Shown one piece after another: positions 13,263 through 23,285 of a stretch of DNA of 64,000 nucleotides. Each line of letters starts with the position of its first letter. The first letter of the stretch is position 1. Position numbers and translations under genes: made by a program. Origin of the DNA: Mucidula mucida (Eukaryota > Basidiomycota > Agaricomycetes > Agaricales > Physalacriaceae). The notes beneath the pieces were generated by a model that was not told where the DNA came from, searched no databases, and worked only from the letters and a program-made list of their open reading frames with translations. The stretch covers positions 186,001 to 250,000 of the forward strand of contig JADNYV010000030.1 in assembly GCA_015501055.1 (NCBI GenBank). Direction: 5' to 3'.

Positions 13263-13993
13263 ATGCGACCTCTGATTTCCTATGATGATATAACGCTGCC
13301 CTATGAGAGCGAAACCAAGCCACCACCAGCCAAGAAGCGGAAAAATAATCACAAAAAGGCGCGCGATGACGAGGAAAGCAGGGAGCTCACACATAACGAG
13401 ATTTGGGATGATTCGGCGCTTATCGACGCCTGGGAGTCTGCGAAGGCAGAATATGCTGTCAGTTACTGCAAGTCGACTTGAATGCATCTCTCTCAATTTG
13501 TCCTTAGGAATACCACGGTGACCCCGATAGCTGGAAATCTGAGCCAGTCAAGAAATCACCCTTGTTAGTTCAAGTCTTGTCTTTTACTTGTAGCGCTAAC
13601 GCGCGACTTAGATGGTATAACATACCCCCGGACCCATCCACATTGAGAAATCATGCACCAGCCGCCACTACTAGTGGTGCCAACAGCTCAAACTCGCAAC
13701 CACTGGACTTTGACACGTTCGTACCCTCTCACAATGCTTCCTTGGACTTACCGCTGCCTCCCGCCCCATCTGCCGTTCCCGGTCCTGATTACGCCTCTTA
13801 TTTCCTGCCGACGCCTGAGGGTCCGACGGTCTCTGCAGACGAGGCGTTCTCAAGAGCACTGGGCGCGATGTATTGGGGTGGGTATTGGACTGCGATGTAC
13901 CATGTATGTTCATTTATTCATGTAATTGCAGTATCTTCACTAACGTCTTTATGACAGTGTCAAAGACAAATGGAGACTGCCGGAGCTGGGTAA
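13263..13993 (+). CDS. SMN1: Survival motor neuron (SMN)-like protein
   Basis: Four exons. The N-terminus MRPLISYDDITLPYESE leads to a Lys-rich patch. The Gemin2-binding-like helix is ELTHNEIWDDSALIDAWESA, followed after an intron by EYHGDP. The C-terminus carries the oligomerisation box ALGAMYWGGYWTAMYH, continued across an intron by CQRQ, and stops at 13991-13993 after METAGAG. This order (Gemin2-binding helix, Pro-rich linker, YG box) is the SMN architecture; there is no obvious Tudor domain, as in other fungal SMN proteins. Family role: assembly of Sm cores on snRNAs. The open frame that continues to 14112 in another frame is not coding by this model. Confidence 0.85.
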
Positions 13994-14304
13994 TGGAAGA
14001 TGAAGAGGAGGCAAAAGTGGTGCAGGAGGTTGTACCAGACGACGAGGAAATGGCGCCGGCGGAAGATGTCCATGGCGATGACGGAGAGTTAAGCACAACG
14101 GTAAACACTTAAAGCCCTTTCGTCTGTGTAGGTAAGGGGATCTCGCGAGACTCGTTGTTCCGTTCGGTTTGTACAATCAAGGTGAAGTATTTATTCATCT
14201 ATGGATGCAATGGATCTTGTTCACACAATCACCCGAACTTTCAGAGGAAGACCGTCCACTGGTTCTGATGGATTAACTAGACTTGCAGCACAATCTCCTG
14301 TGGT
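13994..14304. other. Intergenic region between convergent genes
   Basis: About 310 bases between the SMN-like stop and the end of the P450 locus. It holds a rich acidic frame just after the SMN stop that I treat as 3' UTR. Nothing else recognised. Confidence 0.35.
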
Positions 14305-16430
14305 TCAAAACCTACTGTAAGAGATGATATGATCAGCTTTCGGCATTTGGCCCTGGTACGCTGGAGAGAACTCGAATTTGCTTATCAACGAGCTGGTAGT
14401 TAGCATTGACGTCAATTCTCTCTAGTCGATTCAAGAATGCAAGCTCACGCTAAGATTGCTTTCATTTCGAGAATCGCCTATAACATCTGATTCAGTTTGT
14501 ACGAAGAACTGACAATAATTTAGGATCACCTTGTTCTTCCCAATGCAATTTCGAGGGCCGGTGCTGAAAGTGGTTCGAGAGAACGTCGGGTGATAGGTGT
14601 CAGGTAGATTCAGCCAGCGCTCCGGTCGAAAGCTATCGATGAGTTAGCTGCCAATTAGGTGCGTAGCCGTAATTCTTACGTTTCTGCGTCTTCACCCCTC
14701 AAGTCTTTAGATGTGTTTATGTTTCGTATCTAAAAGACGCGTCCTGAGACGAGAAAATGGAGAATTATCAAACAATATACGCATATGTGTATGAAAGTCC
14801 CTTTGGGTATCGCCATGCCTTTGATGGTGCAAGTTTCACCAGCCATTCTGCTGATGATGGCGATGGGAGGCATAAGGCGCAGGCTTTCCATGCTATACGC
14901 CGGCCGGACGTTAGAATGACTCGTGGATAAATGCATTTTGGGTCACGTACACGACGGAGTCGAGGAAAGACAAGGATTTCAATTGCTTGTAATCAGGTTT
15001 AGATGAGCCGAATGCTGAGAGAACTTCTTCTCTGAGTCTATCTTGGCAGTCCTTGTGCGTTGACAATAGCCAGAGCGTCTATAAACGTTCTAAGATGCCA
15101 GCTTGATTCAGTCTGAGAAAGTCCGCTCGAAATCGCCCCAATTAAGAAAGTTAACTATATAGTAGTGAATCAAAGCTAGAATAGGAAACTGTCACGCGCA
15201 ACCTGATCCATCAAACCTTCATCCGTGAGGGCAAAATCAGCATCGTTCTGTCTGGCGCGCACCAGCTCGCTCATAACATCTTTCTTTAACGTCGCATCAT
15301 GAGCAGAAGCCTCACTTATTTTCTCAGCAAGCATCTGCCTTGCCAGGCGGCGCACAGTGTTCATGGACTCAAGCAGCGTTGCGATGTCGTCTAGTTACTG
15401 GTATTAGAGACCTAGGCGGTTGGATCGTGAATAACGCATATACCGAAGAATCCGACTCCCATGCTTGGATACCATGCTCGATGTTGGTATGCCCATTCTG
15501 CCGACATAAGCCAGATTCCGCCGGGGATATGCGCGAACAAGAAAAAGACGGCCATGTTAGACGCTAAATTGTTTGAGTGATGGCGATATGAGATCATGTA
15601 GAACTGCACCAGTTTGTATGCGCAAGATGTTCTCATATGCGACTGAGAGTTCATCGGATGAGTCGCAGATAGAGTTCAAACGATAGCCGAACGCGGTTTC
15701 GCAGAGGATGTTGAGGGTTACTTTGCTGACTGACAAAGAGTATGGGTACTTGTATCGGAAGGAAATTCGCTTCGATGCACATACGGAGATCATACATATG
15801 AATGACATCGCTTCCATCTTGCTTTAGACGCGTCGAGAGATTATCAACGAAACTGTACACGCGTAAGATTGCACTGGGGGGCATCTGAGAGGACTACCTT
15901 TGGATTGGAGCATGATACATCTCGCTTTCTAACAGACAAATTGAGCCAAATGTAGAAAAATGATCGTGCTCACGTGAAGAGAGGCTTGAGAGAGAGAACG
16001 CGGGATTCATAGCTTTCCGGATATGCTGGTGTTCATCTCCATGGAGTGTCAAGAGACCACGACCAGCAATCAGTTCCAATAACTTGTTGATGTATGTGCC
16101 CTACAGTAAAATTTATGCACAGCAGAGAATGACCTGTCGACGTTCTCACTCGTGGATACGCCTGCCAGTTTTTTACCAATATTTCTGACGCGCCTTCATG
16201 ATCCAATATTAAGAGTCTTTCCATGCCAATTGGAGCCATGACACGAACAACCGGCCCATATTTCTTGAACCATTGACGCTGAGGTGTCCCAATATTTTCC
16301 CCATGAAAGGTCAGAAGGCGACTAAGGATTGGGTGGCCAATAGAGAACGAAGAGGAGACAGAAAGTACGGGTATAGGAATAATCTATAGAGCAGATAGAC
16401 TATTTGGGCGTCAGCGGCGGTTCCTTGCAT
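14305..16430 (-). pseudogene. Cytochrome P450, probably degraded
   Basis: Many P450 landmarks read on the minus strand across small exons: a membrane-proximal IVYLLYRLFLYPYFLSPLRS, then FKKYGPVVRVMAP, the C-helix region GRGLLTLHGDEHQHIRK and NPAFSL, KxTLNILCETAFGY, the ExxR region (MESLRLMPPI), FRPERW, and the heme loop FSTGPRNCIG with its Cys at about 14534. Two features argue against function. The proline-rich hinge after LRS cannot be joined to the next segment (LTFHGENIGTPQR) without a frame change near 16285-16330. The I-helix oxygen-binding motif (A/G-G-x-D/E-T-T) is absent where expected, about 15060-15130, and reads as an unrelated sequence with stops in the other frames. The C-terminal EMKAIL and SKFEFSPAY segments are still recognisable. 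Sequence errors could account for the first defect but hardly for the missing motif. Confidence 0.65.
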
Positions 16431-16942
16431 CATGTAGGAACTTGCCAACAAAGATGTAGATGCCGTTTCTGATTGTCAGGCTAGCGGTGCTGAAAGTGAA
16501 TAGCTGTAGCATTCTGGCGCTGTATAGATGTTGGAGAGCGTCATGAACTCATTATAAACAAGAAATGAGTAAGAGATGTCCTTCACATAATGCCATTGCA
16601 TGACAAGATGAATGGAGGATCCCGAGAGGATTCCATACACTTGAAAGCCGGAAGCAGATTTCGGAGCAATCGGACCGGTGAAATCAGAAAATGATCGTTG
16701 CCCTAGTGCCTGAAGGTTGTCCGCTGCCAGTTGGTTGTCGCTGAGCGTCTCTTGCATTCCTTTCGGCGAGGAGCTGTGCTCTTTTTGACTTTACTTTCGT
16801 TCTTTTGTCGACTGGATCGCTCTTTTTGCTTCAAAACTACTTGAATACTGATCCAGGTCAGTTTCAAATCCATCATTCTCTTAGCCATCAACAAAACCCG
16901 ACAAACGGGTTTCTCACTCACGCTCCCTTCCAGTTCCCACTA

Positions 16943-19900
16943 ATGTCTCGACTAACCGCCTCTCCTTTTGTTAAACCTTCGCCGCTAGACTTTGCCCGTA
17001 GACCCCTCACACCTCCGGAGACTACTGTCAATGAGCATGCACATTCAATATCTGTTGCGGGCGTCCCCGAACAACCACGTCCTTCCGACGTAGAGTCTGT
17101 TGCGTCTGCGCTTGCCCAAGATCCTGGAGCACGGTTTCGCAGGGTGTCGTCGCTGGCTTATCATTCCACCGGCCTCAGAGACGCGCGGGAACGGTCAACC
17201 CAGAAAAGTTTCAAGTCTTTTATAATTGTTACGCCTCCTCCTTCCTTCTTGAACGAGTATGGACAGCTGGGTCATACGCTGTCCTCCGGACCCTCACACC
17301 GTTTGAGTCAAGGTCTATTGATGCCTCTCTTCCCAACGGTACGTGGTCGACATTAAACCGGAAGCTACCTACTAAAAAGATTCCCACCAGATGTACGGAC
17401 AGTTGACTGCCATCGCACGCGAATACAACTTCCCGAGCACCTCCGGACTGTGCATTTATCTTCACTATTACGACAATGGTGTTACCTGCACGCCTCGCAT
17501 TTCGGACGACACCTGGAATCATTTATGGGGCTCGATGCTTGACGGTTCAACCGGTGGCAACCCGAAATTGCCTATCTGCGGGAAGATAGAGTTCGACATT
17601 GATCTGCAGCACGCCCGCTGGTATAGCGCGTGGGTAGCCTCAGCGCAGCGAAATGTTATCATAGAACCTGCTCCCCCCGGAAGAGCTCATAATCGCGGAG
17701 AAAGCAGAGGAACATTTACTACTGATGAACGAACTATTGACGACCAGTCCGAACTTCCGCCAAGGCCTAGACATGTTCCCCGAAAGTTGTCTCTTGTGGA
17801 CCGCTTCGATACCGCGTCATCTGTCACGTCAAGACCTTTGAACAACGCGCCGACAGTGACACCCCCAGAGAATACACCTTCACGTGCATTATCGCCGATC
17901 TTCCAGCTTGATGAACCTGTATCATCAAAGAACGAGTTGGAATTCAGGGTCAAGTCGTGGCGCGCAAGCGCGAAACTCGATCGCACGCCTTTGGGCGCTA
18001 TGGGGCAAACCAGTTTGGAACCGGCAAACATGCCAAACGATTTTGAACTCAACGACGACTTCTCAGCCACCGGAGAAGAACCGCTATGTCTCGAAGACTT
18101 CACTTGGTCAATTTCTTCGAGGGGCCCTGGAAGCGACATTCTTGATTCCCCAGTATCGTGTAGCCGTCTTCCATCCGTTCACATAGCAGCTCGTGCCGCG
18201 GGCTCAGTGTGCTTGACCCCGTCTGTTGCCACGTCCTTTGGGCCTTCAGACTACACGCTGTCTCCCCTCTCAGCTTCTAGCTTCCGTATTCCCACCCCCG
18301 ATATTGCGCAACGGTTCTACGAGGATTGTCCCATGACGCCGGCAACCGCGACGAGCTGGGGACCGGCCTCAGTGTATTCCAACGAGGCTTGGTACGATGA
18401 ATCCGATGGTGGATATTCCCTCGACATTGCACATCGCATGATTATGAGCCCTCCAGACACCCCATCCACTGCGACTAGCTGGGGCCCCGCTTCGTGGCCG
18501 GCATCTCCCCTGTCCGAGTACAGAGCTCCCTCGATTGATCTTGGGGAACGCGGAGTGTACAGTCGTCCTGTTACACCATCAACTGCGACTTCGTGGGGTG
18601 CGCCTCTCTCGTATCCTCCCAGCCCTACGACCCCATTCTATGTCTCTACCCCGGATGCGGGCCAGCGTTCTTTTGATCTTGATGGACCAACGAGTGCGCC
18701 CTGGCGATATGTTGACGCGGCACCAGCGAAGCCTGAGCGACGTGCGACGGTCACCCGAAATCCTTGGGCGTATGTTTGGCCTTATACTAAGCCTTCGATT
18801 TCGTACCCAAGTCTTATCATTTGTACGTCTACCTGCAGCTTTGTAGTTTCGTGCTCATATTTTAATACAGATCCTGCGGTGTATCCTAACTTCGATCTCT
18901 ATCCGGCAACGAGTATAGCGCGCTCCGCCATTCGTTCCAAACCAGCAAGCAGGGAGCCTGTGATCATCAAATGTCCTACCTTCTACCCGAATTTTGATTT
19001 ATGTAAGGTGTTCATCGCTTCAACGACAGACTGAAGTTGATATGTTGATACAGATTCGCCTGTCTATCCGTACAAGCTGTCGATGATATATGCTCCATCT
19101 TGCCCGCTAGAAGATGAGACCAACGTGCAACCTAGCGTTGGTGTTCGTTATCCAACATTTGACCTGTGTTAGTCCAATCTTGAATACTAACTGTTGAATC
19201 CTGACTTTTGGCAAAGACCCAAGTGTTTATCCTTTCGTTACACCCTACCCATCGGTCTTATGCATGAAGGACATCTCTACCACCGTGCAACATAATAAGC
19301 GTACACCGGCTCCTTCTCAGTCCGGCACGGTCGATGTCAAGGTTGGCGTGCACTATCCGACCTTCGAACTTTGTGAGTTTTTTTATATCTTGAACGTCTT
19401 CCCATGCTCATTAACATCAGACCCGAGCGTGTATCCCTACGTGTCACCTTACCCGTCCATACTCTCGATGATGAAGGAACCATCGTCCGTCCAACACCGT
19501 ACAGCTTGTTATCCTGACTTCGAGTTATGTGAGTAAATCTTCTCGTCATAATGGCCCTGCTGACAGATTTGAAGATCCTCCGGTCGAAAGGACTTCGGTA
19601 ACCTCCGTGAAGGAACGAAACGCCGCCATTTCGTGCACATTGGGCACTGCTTATCCGGTCTTTGATTTGTGTAAATTCGCTTTTCTTGCTACCGAGAGTG
19701 GTGACTGATGTATGCACGCAGACCCGGCCGTGTATCCTCACTTTGACTTGTATCCATCTGTGATCACTATGAACTCCGCGAAGGGATCCAGGAGTCCTCA
19801 AGCGAGCACGTTCATTTCTGTGCACATTCGTTACCCGGTGCTCAATCTTTGTAAGGTCGTTCCCTCAAGTCTTATGCTTTTTGCTAAATACGATGTCTTA

Positions 19901-21972
19901 CAGATCCAGCCGTATATCCTCACTTCGAGTTGTACCCATCTCTGCCTGCTGATGTCTTGCAGAAGCAGGAGATCACTACATATCATCGCTCGGGGTTGGC
20001 CTGCATATATCCTGTTTTCAACTTATGTATGCCTCAAGACCTTCCTCGGTGGTATCATATCACTTATCAGCCATTTCTAGATCCCGCTGTGTACCCGTTC
20101 TTTGATCTGTACCCTGCTGTTTTGGTGTTGTGTAGCAAACGCGTCGACCCGGTCCTGCCCAACGCTCTGCCGTATCCCTTGTTCAACATATGTATGCTTC
20201 TCATTGTCTGATGCGACTAAGGCTCACACGCATTCAGATCCGGCTGTGTATCCTGCATTTGACTTGTATCCTTCTCCGGGACCGCTCATCGCATTTTCGA
20301 AGTCTCAGGAAGTAGGGATCGTGGCGAAAACTGTCTACCCGTTCTTGTCAATATGTATGTTGCGTAGCACGGTTCATCGAGCACAGAAAAAGACTGATAA
20401 TCATTCAGATCCGGCTGTGTATCCTGACTTCGACTTGTACCCTCCACAAGGACCGATCATTGAGGCTCTCAAGACAAGACATGTCGGTACCGCGGCCAGA
20501 ACGGTCTACCCTTTCTTGACAATATGTATGTTGCTTTGCACGGTTCACCAATAACAGAAAAGACTGATGATTGTTTAGATCCAGCTGTGTATCCCGAATT
20601 CGATTTGTACCCTTCTCATGGACCGATCATTGAAGCCTTTAAGACACGTCATTTGGGTATTGTGGCAAGAACGGTCTACCCCTTCTTGACAATCTGTACG
20701 TCGCTCAACATGGTTGGTCGATATTGTAAAGCTGATTGAATATCCAGATCCGGCTGTGTATCCCGACTTCGACTTGTATCCCTCTCGTGGACCGACCATT
20801 GAACCACTCAAGACACGGGAGGTGGGCGTCGTGATAAGGACGGTCTATCCTTACTTGACAATCTGTACGTTCTTCCACACCTCTCATCGATTTCTGGAAA
20901 CTGAAATGAGCATACTTCAGATCCTGCGGTTTATCCTCATTTTGACCTTTGGCCCACTCCGTCAGCGTCCAACCTGGAAATTCCACAACTTTGCGACATC
21001 GTCGTGGCTGAAACGAAGCCCCAATTTGCCCCTCGTAAACGTCCTGCCAAATCGCACCTCCAGCTGCACAACGAAGTCTTCATTCTTGGACCATCCAGAA
21101 ACCTGAGGATCTCTACTAACACGGAGCCTCGCGTCTCGGTTCGCGAGAAATCTCCCATTCCTATTCGCGAGAAATCGCCTGCTTCCATTCGTGAGCAATC
21201 GCCCGTACCAAGTCGCGAGGAGTCGCCTGTTCCAATTCGCGAGGAGTCGCCCGTGTCTATTCGCAAGAAGTCGCCTGTGTCAACTCGCGAGGAATCGCCT
21301 CACTCAGTTCGACAGAGCTCGCCGTTGTCGACTCGCGGAGAATCCCCAATTTCAAGTCGCGGCAGCTCACCGTCAATCGCAAGCCGCCCTGAATCGCTAA
21401 TGTCGTCGCGCGGTGGCCCTCCTGTAGGGTTTAGACCTGCCCGTCCCCGTTCACGGACAGGTTCCGTCATTGGGCTTCCACCAGGTCCTCCCCCGACCAG
21501 GAGTCTTCCACCTATAGTAGGCCCTCCGCAACGTGGCTTACCACCGCCTCCAGTCACCCTAGAACATGGAGACCCTGTTCGTCGGTTAAGCACGTTAGAG
21601 TCGGCCTTGCCAACACGACCGGACATTCATCGCACGCAGAGCATGTCATCTAGGTCGCAGGCGTACGGGCGCAGGGAGCTGCCTCGGCTACCATCTGTCG
21701 ACGAAAGCCATTCACGGAGTAGCTCGATGATCCTTCCCGCACATGTGAAGGTTCACGCGGCCGACCTTTCACGCTCAAATTCCGGCTCAATGACTTCGCG
21801 ACCAGTGCGCAAACGCGACAGTCTCGTGCTGCAGCGGGTGAAAGCCATCAATTCCGGCATCGTTGGAGATGAGAGGCATTCCGCGCATTTGGATGTGCTT
21901 GACACGTTTCCAGCGCCTCCAGGCCAGCGATCAGTGAGAAGCTTAGATCATAGCAGATACCCTTCGAAATAG
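16943..21972 (+). CDS. Giant tandem-exon repeat protein with YPxFDLYP motifs, unknown function
   Basis: Not recognised. Fifteen exons in one unbroken frame encode about 1,438 residues: 16943-17338, 17391-18822, then twelve small exons (18871-19002, 19054-19167, 19217-19372, 19421-19528, 19575-19670, 19722-19850, 19904-20026, 20081-20191, 20238-20354, 20409-20525, 20579-20695, 20748-20864) and a last exon 20921-21972. All small exons are multiples of three (96-156 bases) and all introns are phase 1, splitting a Tyr codon. Most begin with PAVYPxFDLYPS and end with VYPFLTIY. Exon 2 contains four copies of a TPxTATSWGP motif (about 18210-18600). The last exon carries ten octapeptides ending in ESP/KSP (21130-21370) and a basic, Ser/Arg/Pro-rich tail. 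No signal peptide or membrane segment is seen. It is probably a disordered scaffold or structural protein. Confidence 0.85.
18871..20950 (+). repeat. Tandem array of symmetric repeat exons (12 internal plus first part of the last)
   Basis: Thirteen consecutive units of about 170 bases, each one exon (96-156 bases) plus one intron of about 50 bases. Exons 11-14 (20238-20864) are all 117 bases and nearly identical in protein, sharing DLYPxxGPxIExxKTRxxG and RTVYPFLTIY. Even intron ends are similar (GTATGTTG after the split Tyr; CATTCAG or TTTAG before it), so the duplication unit is exon plus intron. Units 4 (19054) and 7 (19575) are degenerate; unit 7 uses an acceptor 8 bases later and has lost the leading motif. 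Confidence 0.88.
21121..21375 (+). repeat. Octapeptide (xxxREESP) coding repeat
   Basis: About ten consecutive 24-base units encoding eight residues of the form V-x-x-R-E-E/K-S-P (for example VPSREESP, VPIREESP, VSIRKKSP, VSTREESP). The later units drift to GESP and GSSP. Ser-Pro in each unit would be a regularly spaced proline-directed phosphorylation site. The minus-strand frame also stays open here, which is a by-product of the periodicity. Confidence 0.85.
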
Positions 21973-22012
21973 TACAAACAATAGACTAACTTTACAACAC
22001 TTGATTAATGAA

Positions 22013-23072
22013 TTACTGTGGATCTTCATCATCGCTTTCGTCGTGTGTCTGTGCTGGTGCCCCGAGGACATGACCTGAACCTGGCATTGCATTAACAGGC
22101 TCGTCGTCTTCGTCATCATCACTGCCATGGGGCTGGGGAGCTACTGCTGCCTTTTCCTTTGCAGCAGCACGAGCAGCTAGCCGTGCCTCTCGAGCTTGTC
22201 TTTCCCGCTGATCATTCTCTAGTTTGCTCTTCCTGTCATCCATAAAAGCCAGTTTGACCTGACATGCAAGTAAGTAACACATGGTAATGCCACTCGAAAG
22301 ACTCGCCTTCTCTGCAGCAGCTTGAGCTACAGCCTTCTCTGCCTTCTTCCCTAGATCAATTCGCTCTTGCTTTTCAGCCTCGAGCTTCAGCGCTTCTTGA
22401 AGTATAGCCTAATCGATGGACGAGGGTAAACATAATTGTATAAAGTCCAATAGACTTTTGAGCGCACACAACCAATCTTCAAATCTTCGAAGCGGCGCGA
22501 GTTGAATGTGTAATATGGCTGAAAGTCGATAACCTAGATTCGGGTATATATGTAAGGACGTTAGAAGTGAGTGTGAAGGGGGCGTGTACCTCGGGGCGGA
22601 AACCAAGCTATAGGTGGGTGAGTGAATGGAATATGAATGGCGATGACAATTGCCTGACCTCAATGGCGTACTCCAACGCGCCCTTGCGATCCATGAGATT
22701 GCGCTTGATGACGCTGTTCGTCGGCTTGAACTGCCTGAATTTGGGATTCTCCGGCTCTCGTATCAGGTTCTCGCATATCGTCAACAGCGTCTGAAGGAAA
22801 ATGGTAAAGCACAGCTCAAGTGCTCAATGGAAGAGCGGATGTACTTTGAGCGAGGCAAGCGCCTGGTCCTTGGGATTTGGGCGCATAATGCCTGGATCTA
22901 CCATTCTGCGAAAGGTCTGGCGGCGTTCATGTTCGGCTGCAAGTTGGGCAGCAGACTTTTGTGGCGGTAGTGATCGTGTCCGTCGTTCGACTGCCTCGGC
23001 TAGCGTGTCTGGTGAGATGTACGACGTGCTTGGAGTCTCTCCTAGCGTTTCTCCATGGCTATGTTGTGACAT
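22013..23072 (-). CDS. PUB/PUG-domain protein
   Basis: About six exons on the minus strand. The start MSQHSHGETLGETPSTS is followed by a basic stretch (ERRTRSLPPQKSAAQLAAE). The PUB domain is TLLTICENLIREPENPKF, RQFKPTNSVIKRNLMDRKG, ALEYAIE, LGFRPE and VIDFQPYYTF. A long Lys/Glu/Ala coiled-coil region follows (ALKLEAEKQERIDLGKKAEK, KLENDQRERQAREARLAARA), then an acidic tail. Family role: PUB domains bind the C-terminus of p97/Cdc48, so this is likely a Cdc48 cofactor. The residues LGFRPE come from an 18-base exon at 22590-22607. The join into the coiled coil near 22420-22470 is uncertain (acceptor CTTCAAG gives a continuous frame). Confidence 0.72.
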
Positions 23073-23285
23073 TATCGAACTGAGAGGCTGTAAGAGGGAA
23101 TAACGGGGTCCGTCAAAGGCCTGTTTATGTACAACACAGCGATGAGTCAGCACCTCAAGCGGAACCGTTAAGCGCTGCACAAGTTGCAAGGATTTGAAAG
23201 GAGTGTTACAAAACAGCTAAGAAATATAATTAAAGCTAGCACTACTCGCTGTATCTAAATGCTGCTTCTTACATTAATCAGTAAA

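Noticed and set aside
13994..14112. Acidic open frame downstream of the SMN-like gene
   Set aside because: The spliced SMN frame stops at 13993 right after the YG box; the acidic frame is only reached in another phase and has no start or splice support.
20937..21266. Minus-strand frame with GDSSRIGTGD-type repeats
   Set aside because: It is the antisense of the octapeptide-coding repeat; periodicity keeps all frames open.
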